DNA of 11,193 nt from an archaeon (GTDB taxonomy: Archaea; Thermoproteota; Nitrososphaeria; Nitrososphaerales; CADDZS01): NCBI GenBank assembly GCA_021792315.1, contig JAJYUX010000013.1, forward strand, positions 1-11,193, read 5' to 3'. Made by a program: the position numbers and the translations under genes. This document shows, in pieces, positions 1-5,911 of the stretch. How positions within the stretch are numbered: the first letter of the stretch is position 1; every line of letters begins with the position of its first letter. The notes under the pieces were generated by a model. That model was not told the origin of the DNA. It worked only from the letters and a program-made list of their open reading frames with translations, and did no database searches.

Positions 1-374
1 CCTTGTTTTACATCGCTCGTGAGGTAGTCATCCGTTATTTGCGATAAATGAAGCAGAGCATCAGTAGGACCAATTCTGACGAAAGCACCAAAATCAGTTA
101 TTTCTACAATTTCACCTTCCACAAGTTCCTGAACCTTCGGAAAGAATGTCATAACATCAAAGTTCACTTTGTGGAATGTGGCTCCGTCTCCTGGAATAAT
201 TTTCCCCGTTGGATCTACCGCGATATTTGTGATCAACACGATGTAGCCAAGATCGGGGTTAATTGTGCTCTCATACTTGCTCTTTAAAATCTCTCTCGCA
301 ACCTCGTCCAACTTCGCGCCAAATTTAGCAGGGGGCACACGGATAACGTCCTCTAGCTCGGAAATTTGAAACAT
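1..374 (-). CDS. rpoE: DNA-directed RNA polymerase subunit E' (Rpb7-like), C-terminus cut off
   Basis: This is the stalk subunit of archaeal RNA polymerase, homologous to eukaryotic Rpb7; with subunit F it binds emerging RNA and helps promoter opening. I translated the first 124 residues. The N-terminal tip domain covers about residues 1-80 and includes the family stretch around GDGATFHKVNFDVMTFFP (63-80). An S1 RNA-binding domain starts near residue 85, with EITDFGAFVRIGP at 91-103 followed by ALLHLSQI. The reading frame is open to base 1, so the rest of the S1 domain (family length about 180-190 residues) lies outside the window. The ATG start gives the canonical MFQI-type N-terminus. It begins 15 bases after the stop of the PIN-domain gene, with a GAAGGA purine run about 10 bases upstream as a plausible ribosome binding site. 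Identity is confident; only completeness is limited by the window edge. Confidence 0.95.
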   Translation of the reverse strand, partial: MFQISELEDVIRVPPAKFGAKLDEVAREILKSKYESTINPDLGYIVLITNIAVDPTGKIIPGDGATFHKVNFDVMTFFPKVQELVEGEIVEITDFGAFVRIGPTDALLHLSQITDDYLTSDVKQ

Positions 375-389
375 GACGAGAGATCCTTC

Positions 390-821
390 TTAGATTGATT
401 TTTTCCTGGCTGATAAATACGTTGCTCTACCGAAGCTCCTTTCGAAAGGTTTGTCTTCGCGTAGTGTGAGGAAGGGTAGTCGATTTCGTTCAAATCTTGA
501 TAATAACCTCCCGTCCATCGTCGCCACGAGAAAATCCATTTGTCTTGCACATTCGTAAAGGGCGATATCAGCTTCAACGTTCTTGTTCTTGTCTGCCCGT
601 TGATCTATCAACGTTATCGTTGTGCCTATGAGACGTAACACAAACCTGGCCTTCCTAGCCGTAGTCTTTTCTCTGCTATGGGCAAGTCCCTCTAGCTCTC
701 TTACCACTTCTGGGATAGTGGCGAAACTTAGATTGGAATAATCAAGATAAGAACGCAAGCTTGGCAGCGGTTCGCTAGCCACTTTCAGGAGAAAATCGGA
801 ATCACATACGAGTAGAACCAT
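390..821 (-). CDS. PIN-domain ribonuclease, probably Fcf1/Utp24-like
   Basis: A 143-residue single-domain PIN protein. The acidic metal-binding positions are visible in order: D7 and D9 in the first strand (LVCDSDFLL), E42 in the VVRELEGL helix, D85 in NVEADIALYECA, and D103 in ATMDGRLLSRF. The PIN fold is a Mg/Mn-dependent single-strand RNA endonuclease. The basic C-terminal tail (RATYLSARKKSI) and the place between aIF2 gamma and rpoE fit the archaeal housekeeping PIN proteins related to Fcf1/Utp24, which act in eukaryotic 18S rRNA maturation. No antitoxin-like partner lies beside it, which argues against a VapC toxin. It starts with ATG 17 bases after the aIF2 gamma stop, without a strong Shine-Dalgarno, and is probably co-transcribed with aIF2 gamma and rpoE. 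The PIN assignment is firm; the ribosome-processing role is inference from family and context. Confidence 0.85.
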   Translation of the reverse strand: MVLLVCDSDFLLKVASEPLPSLRSYLDYSNLSFATIPEVVRELEGLAHSREKTTARKARFVLRLIGTTITLIDQRADKNKNVEADIALYECARQMDFLVATMDGRLLSRFERNRLPFLTLREDKPFERSFGRATYLSARKKSI

Positions 822-838
822 GAGGAATCCGCATCAAG

Positions 839-2098
839 TCATCTTACCATGCCAGAACCTATTAGACGCCATCTGTCACCAATTCGTCTGCTTATCGCCA
901 CTCTACTCCCTTTTGATGCGCAGATGGGTTTCTTTAACTTGCAGTCCACAATCGTCTCCCGCGCTGAACTTACAATGCCTACAGTCACACCCGTGCCAAC
1001 GTTAAGCCTCAATATCTCACTCATTCGGATTCTATCCACCTTGACCAAGTCTTGAGTTCCGACTGCAGTATCAAAGAGTTTCACGTCCATTGAAAGCGAT
1101 TCAAATACAGGAGGGAGATTGCCAGGTCTTCCCAGCACTGCCCCTACTAGCAGATCGCTCCGCGTGAAGAACGGATCCAGCTCAGTGCCGATAGCTATCA
1201 ATCCTCCCGGAGTTGCTGAACTCGACTCACCTGCCGACGTCATTATGGAGTTAACTCGCGTAATTATTGGTTCAGCTTCCAGTTTACCCTCTTCAATTAT
1301 CCCAGGTTTTAGCTCGATTTCATCCCCTTCAGTGAGCCCTCCTTGAAGGAGAGTTCCTCCGAGTACACCACCTACAAGTCTAGACTCGTCAAGGCCAGGG
1401 TGATTCACATCAAAAGAGCGTAGAACGTGCATTAGTGGTGGGGCACTTTCGTCTCGTTTGGGAGTTGGAATGTTATCTTCAATTGCTTCTATCAAAGCAT
1501 CAATATTTAGGCGATGTTGAGCTGATATGGGTATAATCGGGGCTTCGGCAGCAACACTCCTCGATACGAAATTCTTTATTGCGTTGTAATTTTCGGCCGC
1601 ATCGTCATCAGATATCAGGTCAACCTTGTTTTGGACTATTACGATATTTTTCATGCCCATCATCTGGAGAGCAAGCAAATGTTCACGAGTTTGTGGTTGA
1701 GGGACTTTTTCATTTGAAGCTATGACGAGGATCGAACCATCCATAACCGCAGCTCCCGAAAGCATGTTCGCCATCAAGCTTTCGTGTCCTGGACAGTCAA
1801 CAAAACTCACTACTCTTAGCAGCGACCCTTCACCGCCCCCTATCTTATCACAAGTTGGTTCCGTTGTGAAACAAGCAGGAGTCGGACTGTTCGGACACTT
1901 GTAGAAGGCTGCATCAGCGTAGCCTACCTTTATCGTAATTCCCCTTCGGAGTTCCTCACTGTGGGCACTCGTCCATATTCCTGTTATCGCCTGAACAAGA
2001 GTCGTCTTGCCGTGATCAACGTGACCAGAAGTACCTATGTTAACTTCTGGCTGGCGTGGAATCCTTCGTGAGCGAACCTCAGTTTGAACTGTTGCCAT
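839..2098 (-). CDS. eif2g: translation initiation factor aIF2 subunit gamma
   Basis: GTPase core of the aIF2 heterotrimer, which carries initiator Met-tRNA to the small ribosomal subunit. The 419-residue length is normal for archaea. The G domain shows G1 GHVDHGKT (25-32), a switch I region RRGITIKVGYAD (51-62), G3 DCPGHE (101-106), G4 NKVD (157-160) and G5 SAQ (192-194). Beta-barrel domain II begins near residue 222 (MHVLRSFDVNHPG) and domain III covers roughly 330-419, ending in the typical RVAISRRIGDRWRLIGSG. The zinc-knuckle insert after switch I is odd: only C68, C76 and C83 are present, and aligned with the usual two C-x2-C pairs, the second and fourth cysteines are S71 and I86. The gene starts at ATG with no Shine-Dalgarno (upstream bases are CTCCTC). 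A TATA-like box about 30 bases upstream suggests a leaderless or nearly leaderless transcript. It is followed by the PIN gene after 17 bases. Confidence 0.97.
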   Translation of the reverse strand: MATVQTEVRSRRIPRQPEVNIGTSGHVDHGKTTLVQAITGIWTSAHSEELRRGITIKVGYADAAFYKCPNSPTPACFTTEPTCDKIGGGEGSLLRVVSFVDCPGHESLMANMLSGAAVMDGSILVIASNEKVPQPQTREHLLALQMMGMKNIVIVQNKVDLISDDDAAENYNAIKNFVSRSVAAEAPIIPISAQHRLNIDALIEAIEDNIPTPKRDESAPPLMHVLRSFDVNHPGLDESRLVGGVLGGTLLQGGLTEGDEIELKPGIIEEGKLEAEPIITRVNSIMTSAGESSSATPGGLIAIGTELDPFFTRSDLLVGAVLGRPGNLPPVFESLSMDVKLFDTAVGTQDLVKVDRIRMSEILRLNVGTGVTVGIVSSARETIVDCKLKKPICASKGSRVAISRRIGDRWRLIGSGMVR

Positions 2099-2126
2099 GA
2101 GGAGAACGTATTATCCACATTTTGCC

Positions 2127-2134
2127 AATATAAG
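2127..2134 (-). promoter_or_regulatory. probable TATA box for aIF2 gamma
   Basis: The minus strand reads CTTATATT here, preceded by a purine-rich AGAAAAGAG stretch that could serve as the BRE. Placing transcription start about 26 bases downstream of the box centre puts it near 2104-2105, only about six bases before the ATG at 2098. That geometry matches archaeal leaderless promoters and explains why no Shine-Dalgarno is seen before this start codon. The box lies in the 73-base spacer after the S6e stop. No experiment supports it here. Confidence 0.5.
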
Positions 2135-2171
2135 CTCTTTTCTGAACTTCAGATGAATCCAAGACAGAGGA

Positions 2172-2513
2172 TCAGACAGTTTTTGCGTTTATCTGATATA
2201 TCTCGTCGGTGATCGTATTTCCACGGACTAGTTTTCGCTTCTTCTTACCTTCACTCGCGTCCTTTCGAAAACCAGTTCCCTTAGTCATCAGGACGTACTT
2301 TTTCACGCCTCCAGAAATATCGTCGCGCATTGGAAATCCAGCTTTGTCACTCCCTCCAGTGATAACTACTCGTCCCTGCAATCCCAACAGAGAACCGTCA
2401 ATTTCATCTCCTATTCTCATCCCCAACAAAGGCTGAGCCTGCTGATCCTTGAGCTCTACAGACTGCGATTTTGTGGTTTTCGGATCGGCTATGACAATCT
2501 TGAAGGACGCCAT
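2172..2513 (-). CDS. rps6e: small ribosomal subunit protein eS6 (S6e)
   Basis: Core archaeal/eukaryotic 30S protein lacking the long C-terminal phosphorylated tail of eukaryotic RPS6. The 113-residue product carries the family marks in order: MASFKIVIADPKT at the N-terminus, GMRIGDEIDG (31-40), the S6e signature ITGGSDKAGFPMR (51-63), and the basic KKKRKLVRGNTI stretch near the C-terminus. It is slightly shorter than many archaeal homologues (about 120-130 residues) but looks complete. It begins with ATG 59 bases downstream of the IF2 stop, with no convincing Shine-Dalgarno. A weak TATA-like element in that spacer could give a short leader, or it may be read through from infB. The pairing of S6e with aIF2 gamma is common in archaea. 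Confidence 0.96.
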   Translation of the reverse strand: MASFKIVIADPKTTKSQSVELKDQQAQPLLGMRIGDEIDGSLLGLQGRVVITGGSDKAGFPMRDDISGGVKKYVLMTKGTGFRKDASEGKKKRKLVRGNTITDEIYQINAKTV

Positions 2514-2553
2514 TCAGCAAAAGCACTAATTTGAACAATTTTCTCGAATAGTC

Positions 2554-2561
2554 CTAATAAG
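2554..2561 (-). promoter_or_regulatory. possible weak TATA element upstream of S6e
   Basis: The minus strand reads CTTATTAG in the short spacer between the IF2 stop and the S6e start. Its centre is about 44 bases from the S6e ATG, so transcription would start near 2531 and leave a leader of about 18 bases. The match to the archaeal TATA consensus is only moderate and read-through from infB would also express S6e, so this is tentative. Confidence 0.25.
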
Positions 2562-2572
2562 TCTTGTTTGGG

Positions 2573-4351
2573 TTAGTACCCATATAGCGGGCTACTCTTC
2601 CTTCGAACTCTCACAATTTCTTCATACAGGTCTCGAGTCTCTTCAGAAAAGTCTTGGAGATGTTTTTCCCTGATGATCTTGAGCTCTGACTCGCTTGGAA
2701 AGGTGTACAGTATCTCTTCCTCATTCACTTGACGTCCAATAGTGGGGCCCATCATCGATACAGCCACCTGCATCCCTTTGTGAGCTTCGTTTATCGTCTT
2801 TCCCTCTTCCTGAATTTGATGAATCGATCCTAACAACTTGCCTTCTTCGTTAATCACATTGCACTTCTGGCGAAGTTTGCCCTCCAAAATCTCAACCCCG
2901 AAAACGGCTGGATCGTTTCTGCGAAATGAAAAGCCTTTGAGGAATTGAAATTTGCATAGCGGTGTTAGAGATTGAAGACCGGTTTCTAGTTCCTTTTCCT
3001 TTTCCTGATTGACCCAAGTAAGATAATTATCTATCAGATTGTATATTATTTGTTCTGAGAAAATCTTAACCTGAGAATCAAAGATTTCTCTTTCGGCGTC
3101 TGGAAGCGTCTTGACTCCAAAAGCAAGGACGACGCCTCGATACCTATCTGTCCTCTTGACCGCTGATGCTTCAACAACATCTCTGTGAGTGACAGGCCCG
3201 ATGTCAGCACGCTTGATCGATATGTTCCTTGTCTTCAGCATCTCTACAATGGCTTCTAATGAACCTAGTGTGTCTGCTTTCAAGATGATGCCGTTGACGT
3301 CCGAGCTAATCATAACTTGCTTTATCTCGGACTCAACACTAGCTTTGATCTGATCTATTCGTTCAGGGTCAACAGAAATAAGCGGCGACCCTGCCAGAAC
3401 GCCGTCGAGATCGGGAGTGATAATCTTCACCCCTGCAGCCGCAGTTATCGAATCGATCGAAGCAAATCTGTCGCGTGGGTCTCGCATCTCGTCCAAGGGT
3501 TTGGGAAGAAACATGGCTTTGATCTTGGTCGAAATGGCACCGTCCTTCTTTGCCACAACAACAAAATCACCAGTCGAGAGTTTTCCTTCTAGCAGTATTA
3601 CGTTCGCAGTGTCACCTAATCCAGGTTCTTGCTTTATCTCCAGGACCAATCCTCGGGCGGAAGAATCCTGCGAAACCGCGAGTTTCTTTTGCAAATATAC
3701 TTGTGTCAGTCCCACTAGAATGGCGATAAGCTCGGGTATGCCCTCTCCTGTTCGCGCGCTTACGGGAACGATCGCTACTTCCTTTCGAAAATCTTTCACG
3801 CGATAGAGCGCCTCAGAGTTTATTGCCGAGCGGGACAGAGAACCCACAACAGTGTAGATCTTCTCATCCAAGATATCAACTACAGGTTTGGGTTGTTTCT
3901 TTATTGACTCTGTCACAAAGGCAGAAGTTCCCTTTCTCCAGCCTGAAATCGAATCTATCTTGTTTAGCGCTACAACAAATGGAACTTTCCTCTGTTTAAG
4001 AATTTCAAGACTCTCATAGGTTTGAGCTTCCAATCCTTTCTGAACATCCACAACCAGAATTGAGATGTCCGCCGCTGAACCTCCTCGCGTTCTCAGATTA
4101 GTAAATATCTCATGACCCGGAGTGTCTATAACAAGCAATCCCGGAACCTTGATCTCACCGCCACCAATTGTCTGTAGCAATGGACCACAAATCTCTTTCA
4201 GCGTCTGCGCAGGAAAGAAACTTGCGCCGATATGCTGAGTTATACCTCCAACTTCTCTTGCCTGAACGCCTGTTCCTCGCATCTTGTCGAGCAATGAGGT
4301 CTTGCCAGAATCTACGTGGCCAAGTACTACAACGACAGGTTGTCGTATCAT
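2573..4351 (-). CDS. infB: translation initiation factor IF-2 / aIF5B
   Basis: Universal GTPase that promotes ribosomal subunit joining, here the archaeal/eukaryotic aIF5B form. From the preferred start it has 592 residues, the usual archaeal length. G domain motifs are G1 GHVDSGKT (11-18), the switch I region EVGGITQHIGA (33-43), G3 DTPGHE (76-81) and G4 NKID (130-133), with G5 in PVSARTGEG. Domain II follows (LVLEIKQEPGLGDTANV), then domain III (ILKADTLGSLEAIVEML) and the C-terminal barrel domain IV (FRRNDPAVFGVEILEGKL). A TTG six codons upstream (4369) is in frame, but the ATG at 4351 has a good GGAG eight bases before it, whereas the TTG has none, so I chose the ATG. The gene follows ndk after 87 bases and precedes S6e. 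It has no intein or long N-terminal extension. Confidence 0.97.
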   Translation of the reverse strand: MIRQPVVVVLGHVDSGKTSLLDKMRGTGVQAREVGGITQHIGASFFPAQTLKEICGPLLQTIGGGEIKVPGLLVIDTPGHEIFTNLRTRGGSAADISILVVDVQKGLEAQTYESLEILKQRKVPFVVALNKIDSISGWRKGTSAFVTESIKKQPKPVVDILDEKIYTVVGSLSRSAINSEALYRVKDFRKEVAIVPVSARTGEGIPELIAILVGLTQVYLQKKLAVSQDSSARGLVLEIKQEPGLGDTANVILLEGKLSTGDFVVVAKKDGAISTKIKAMFLPKPLDEMRDPRDRFASIDSITAAAGVKIITPDLDGVLAGSPLISVDPERIDQIKASVESEIKQVMISSDVNGIILKADTLGSLEAIVEMLKTRNISIKRADIGPVTHRDVVEASAVKRTDRYRGVVLAFGVKTLPDAEREIFDSQVKIFSEQIIYNLIDNYLTWVNQEKEKELETGLQSLTPLCKFQFLKGFSFRRNDPAVFGVEILEGKLRQKCNVINEEGKLLGSIHQIQEEGKTINEAHKGMQVAVSMMGPTIGRQVNEEEILYTFPSESELKIIREKHLQDFSEETRDLYEEIVRVRRKSSPLYGY

Positions 4352-4438
4352 GATCTTGTCTCCGCTCAATCACGGCATCAACCCAAGAGCTGACTAGAAT
4401 GCCCAAGAACCAGGCATATTGCACTGTTGCAAAATGAA

Positions 4439-4846
4439 TTAGGTTAGATCTGGAAAAAGGATTTTTGATTCGCGAATGAAGCTCTCTGTAGAATCAGATG
4501 CATGAATGACATTGTCAGTGTAACCCAATCCGTAATCACCCCTGATGGTCCCGCTTGATGCTTCGAAACTCTTTGTGACACCGATCATGCCGCGGACAAC
4601 TTCAATAGCTTTGGTTCCTTCTAATACTGCTCCCACCACAGGACCAGAAATGATGAATTTTTCCAGTTCCGGAAAGAAAGGTTTTCCGACATGTGGGGAA
4701 TAGAAGTTGGTCGCTAACTTTGAGTCAAATTTGAGCATTCGCATCGTAACTATCCTAAAGCCCTTCTTCTCAAATCTTGAAATGATTTCACCGATAAGGC
4801 CTCTGCTTACTCCATCGGGTTTCACAACGATCAGAGTGCGATCCAA
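4439..4846 (-). CDS. ndk: nucleoside diphosphate kinase
   Basis: Transfers the gamma-phosphate of ATP to nucleoside diphosphates through a phosphohistidine, supplying GTP and other NTPs in the cytoplasm. The 135 residues contain the whole active-site set at the standard spacing: K9 (VVKPDGV), Y49, R85, T91, R102 (TIRGDYG), N112 and the catalytic H115 in NVIHASDS. The signature has Ala where many homologues have Gly (HGSDS), a tolerated change. Start is TTG at 4846, which is needed for the family N-terminus (DRTLIVVKPDGV); an AGGT sequence eight bases upstream spans the L24e stop codon and supports it. Only six bases separate it from L24e, so the two are probably translationally coupled. Lying between ribosomal proteins and IF2, a GTPase, fits a supply role but is not proof of a dedicated one. 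Confidence 0.97.
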   Translation of the reverse strand: MDRTLIVVKPDGVSRGLIGEIISRFEKKGFRIVTMRMLKFDSKLATNFYSPHVGKPFFPELEKFIISGPVVGAVLEGTKAIEVVRGMIGVTKSFEASSGTIRGDYGLGYTDNVIHASDSTESFIRESKILFPDLT

Positions 4847-4852
4847 GTGAAT

Positions 4853-5071
4853 CTACCTTTTCACATTCTTGTCAGTGACAGATTTTTGAACCTTAGAAGT
4901 ATGTCTTGCCCACTTTAGTTTTCTCGCATCCCGCCCGAGCTCAGTTGCGTTCTTCCTACACTTAGACGAGCAATACCAAAAAGTTGCTGCGTCGTTTCGG
5001 ATGTACATGACACCAGTACCGAGAGAAATTAGTCTGTTGCAGAACGAGCAACGTTTCGGAGTGTATGACAA
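4853..5071 (-). CDS. rpl24e: large ribosomal subunit protein eL24 (L24e)
   Basis: Small zinc-ribbon protein of the 50S subunit. The 72 residues show the four zinc ligands C8 and C11 (RCSFCNR) and C34 and C38 (YCSSKCRKN), with the intervening GTGVMYIRNDAATFWYC typical of the TRASH-like L24e fold, then a basic tail. The start is TTG at 5071: an in-frame TGA lies just upstream and the next ATG (M22) would remove the first cysteine pair, so TTG is effectively forced. The ribosome binding site is weak. It begins 24 bases after the S28e stop and ends six bases before ndk. Confidence 0.95.
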   Translation of the reverse strand: MSYTPKRCSFCNRLISLGTGVMYIRNDAATFWYCSSKCRKNATELGRDARKLKWARHTSKVQKSVTDKNVKR

Positions 5072-5095
5072 TTCAACAAATCAACTCTTTTACCG

Positions 5096-5311
5096 CTACT
5101 TAATTTTCCTTGCCTCACGTTCAGTTTCACGTAACATCAGCACATCACTCATTCGTACCGGACCTTTCACATTTCGAGTGAGTATTCTGCCGCGATCTCG
5201 CCCTTCTAGCAACTTAACTCTCACTTGAGTTATTTCACCAGCTACACCGGTTCGACCAACAACTTGAATTACCTCTGCAGGAGTTACTCGCTCTTCAGCT
5301 CTTGTGCTCAT
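5096..5311 (-). CDS. rps28e: small ribosomal subunit protein eS28 (S28e)
   Basis: A 71-residue OB-fold protein of the 30S head near the mRNA exit. Recognisable parts are [19 protein letters not shown] (13-31) and the family C-terminus [13 protein letters not shown]. Length is normal. The ATG start is preceded by GTGAT five bases upstream, which matches the archaeal Shine-Dalgarno GGTGAT. It begins 37 bases after the L7Ae stop. L7Ae, S28e and L24e in this order are a standard archaeal ribosomal cluster, and ndk and infB continue it. Confidence 0.96.
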   Translation of the reverse strand: MSTRAEERVTPAEVIQVVGRTGVAGEITQVRVKLLEGRDRGRILTRNVKGPVRMSDVLMLRETEREARKIK

Positions 5312-5348
5312 TCGATATCACGTTCAAGAACAGTTGAGTTTCTGATGC

Positions 5349-5735
5349 TCAACCTTGGGCTTTGAGCTTCGTAACAGCCGCCACTACCTGGTCAATGAGG
5401 GCCTGAGCGTCGCCCGACTCTATAATACAAGCTGATGCTGCCCCTACATCGATTCCAAGGGCAGGTCCCATGTTTGCCCTTGTTGGAACAAAAACAAAAG
5501 GGACGCTCCTCTCCTCGCAGATCATTGGAAGATGAGCAACTACCTCTGGAGGTTCTACATCCTCGGCGATAATCACCAATTTTGCGATGCCTCTTTCAAT
5601 CGCCTTCGTAGTTTCGTTAGTTCCTTTTCGAATTTTCCCTGTTTGTTTGGCCTGACGCAATGCTTCATACGCTGCGTCTGAGATCTCTTTTGGTGTCTCA
5701 AATTTCACGAAATATGATTTCGCCAATTCAAACAT
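5349..5735 (-). CDS. rpl7ae: ribosomal protein eL8 / L7Ae, K-turn RNA-binding protein
   Basis: L7Ae binds kink-turns in 23S rRNA, in C/D and H/ACA guide RNAs and in archaeal RNase P RNA. The 128-residue protein shows the RNA-contact motif KGTNETTKAIERG (37-49), the strand LVIIAEDVEPPEVVAHLP (53-70), and the hydrophobic loop LGIDVGAAS (93-101) that recognises the bulged bases. The ATG at 5735 is the most upstream possible start, since an in-frame TGA lies two codons before it. GAGGA abuts the ATG directly, too close to act as a normal Shine-Dalgarno. The start codon sits inside a predicted hairpin and overlaps the end of a short upstream ORF, so initiation may be controlled. In other archaea L7Ae represses its own translation through a leader K-turn; I could not find a canonical K-turn here. 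Confidence 0.97.
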   Translation of the reverse strand: MFELAKSYFVKFETPKEISDAAYEALRQAKQTGKIRKGTNETTKAIERGIAKLVIIAEDVEPPEVVAHLPMICEERSVPFVFVPTRANMGPALGIDVGAASACIIESGDAQALIDQVVAAVTKLKAQG

Positions 5736-5757
5736 TCCTCAAGGGGGAATTGAATTG
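5724..5757 (-). promoter_or_regulatory. hairpin enclosing the L7Ae start codon
   Basis: On the minus strand CAATTCAA (written for either arm by symmetry, its complement TTGAATTG) forms a perfect 8-base-pair outer stem between 5750-5757 and 5724-5731. Inside it TTCC (5746-5749) pairs with GGAA (5735-5738), leaving a 7-base loop and a 3-base bulge at 5732-5734. The A of the L7Ae ATG is in the inner stem and its TG in the bulge, so the start codon and the adjacent GAGGA would be sequestered in the mRNA. The pairing was found by eye; no folding energy was computed. Confidence 0.5.
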
Positions 5758-5784
5758 AAGAGTGTACACTTGGTATGGGTTCAT
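5728..5784 (-). CDS. possible 18-codon leader ORF ahead of L7Ae
   Basis: An ATG-initiated ORF encodes MNPYQVYTLQFNSPLRNV and ends with TGA eight bases into the L7Ae coding sequence, in a different frame. Its start would lie about a dozen bases after the transcription start predicted from the TATA box. Ribosomes translating it would pass through the 5' arm and loop of the hairpin that hides the L7Ae ATG and stop beside that ATG, a geometry that could couple the two. There is no strong ribosome binding site (only AGAAGAA upstream), and so short an ORF can occur by chance. Confidence 0.25.
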   Translation of the reverse strand: MNPYQVYTLQFNSPLRNV

Positions 5785-5798
5785 TTCTTCTTTCGCCC

Positions 5799-5810
5799 AA
5801 AATGCATTTT
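5799..5810. repeat. 12-base perfect palindrome near the L7Ae transcription start
   Basis: AAAATGCATTTT is a perfect inverted repeat without spacer. It begins about ten bases downstream of the TATA box of the L7Ae operon and reaches the expected transcription start near 5797. This is where archaeal repressors commonly bind, so an operator is possible, but the sequence is AT-rich and could be chance. Confidence 0.3.
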
Positions 5811-5819
5811 TCTGTCCCT

Positions 5820-5827
5820 CTTATAAA
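5820..5827 (-). promoter_or_regulatory. probable TATA box of the L7Ae-S28e-L24e-ndk-infB operon
   Basis: The minus strand reads TTTATAAG, a near-consensus archaeal TATA box, preceded by GGATACAA as a possible BRE. It lies in the 176-base spacer between gltX and L7Ae, the longest non-coding stretch in the window. Transcription would start near 5797, giving L7Ae a leader of about 60 bases that carries the hairpin and the short ORF described here. The rest of the spacer toward gltX holds only a modest T-rich run after the gltX stop, which may help terminate that transcript. Confidence 0.55.
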
Positions 5828-5911
5828 TTGTATCCTATGGTTCACTTCTGTCCAGTCTATCTCCTAATGCAAGGGCAACTGAATAAACGCTGGAAAAGAA
5901 GCGAACGAGAT

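Noticed and set aside
390..821. PIN gene as the toxin of a VapBC module
   Set aside because: No small antitoxin gene is adjacent; both neighbours are core information-processing genes.
3417..3806. 129-codon plus-strand ORF
   Set aside because: Antisense to the IF2 domain II region; serine-rich low-quality translation typical of a shadow frame.
4352..4369. TTG start six codons upstream for IF2
   Set aside because: No ribosome binding site precedes it, while GGAG sits eight bases before the ATG at 4351 and lies inside the would-be extension.
4155..4424. 89-codon minus-strand ORF covering the ndk-infB spacer
   Set aside because: It overlaps the IF2 G-domain codons in another frame, and the IF2 frame carries the GTPase motifs.
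4399..4432. Two small inverted repeats (ATGCC/GGCAT and TTGCA/TGCAA) after ndk, considered as a terminator
   Set aside because: Only five base pairs each, no following T run, and infB starts within 50 bases, so termination here is unlikely.
5724..5757. Canonical kink-turn in the L7Ae leader
   Set aside because: A 3-base bulge is present, but the flanking pairs are Watson-Crick, without the tandem G-A pairs a K-turn needs.
5781..5807. Second micro-ORF (MHFGRKKK) starting within the palindrome upstream of L7Ae
   Set aside because: Its ATG lies only about 17 bases from the TATA box centre, probably upstream of the transcription start, so it would not be in the mRNA.
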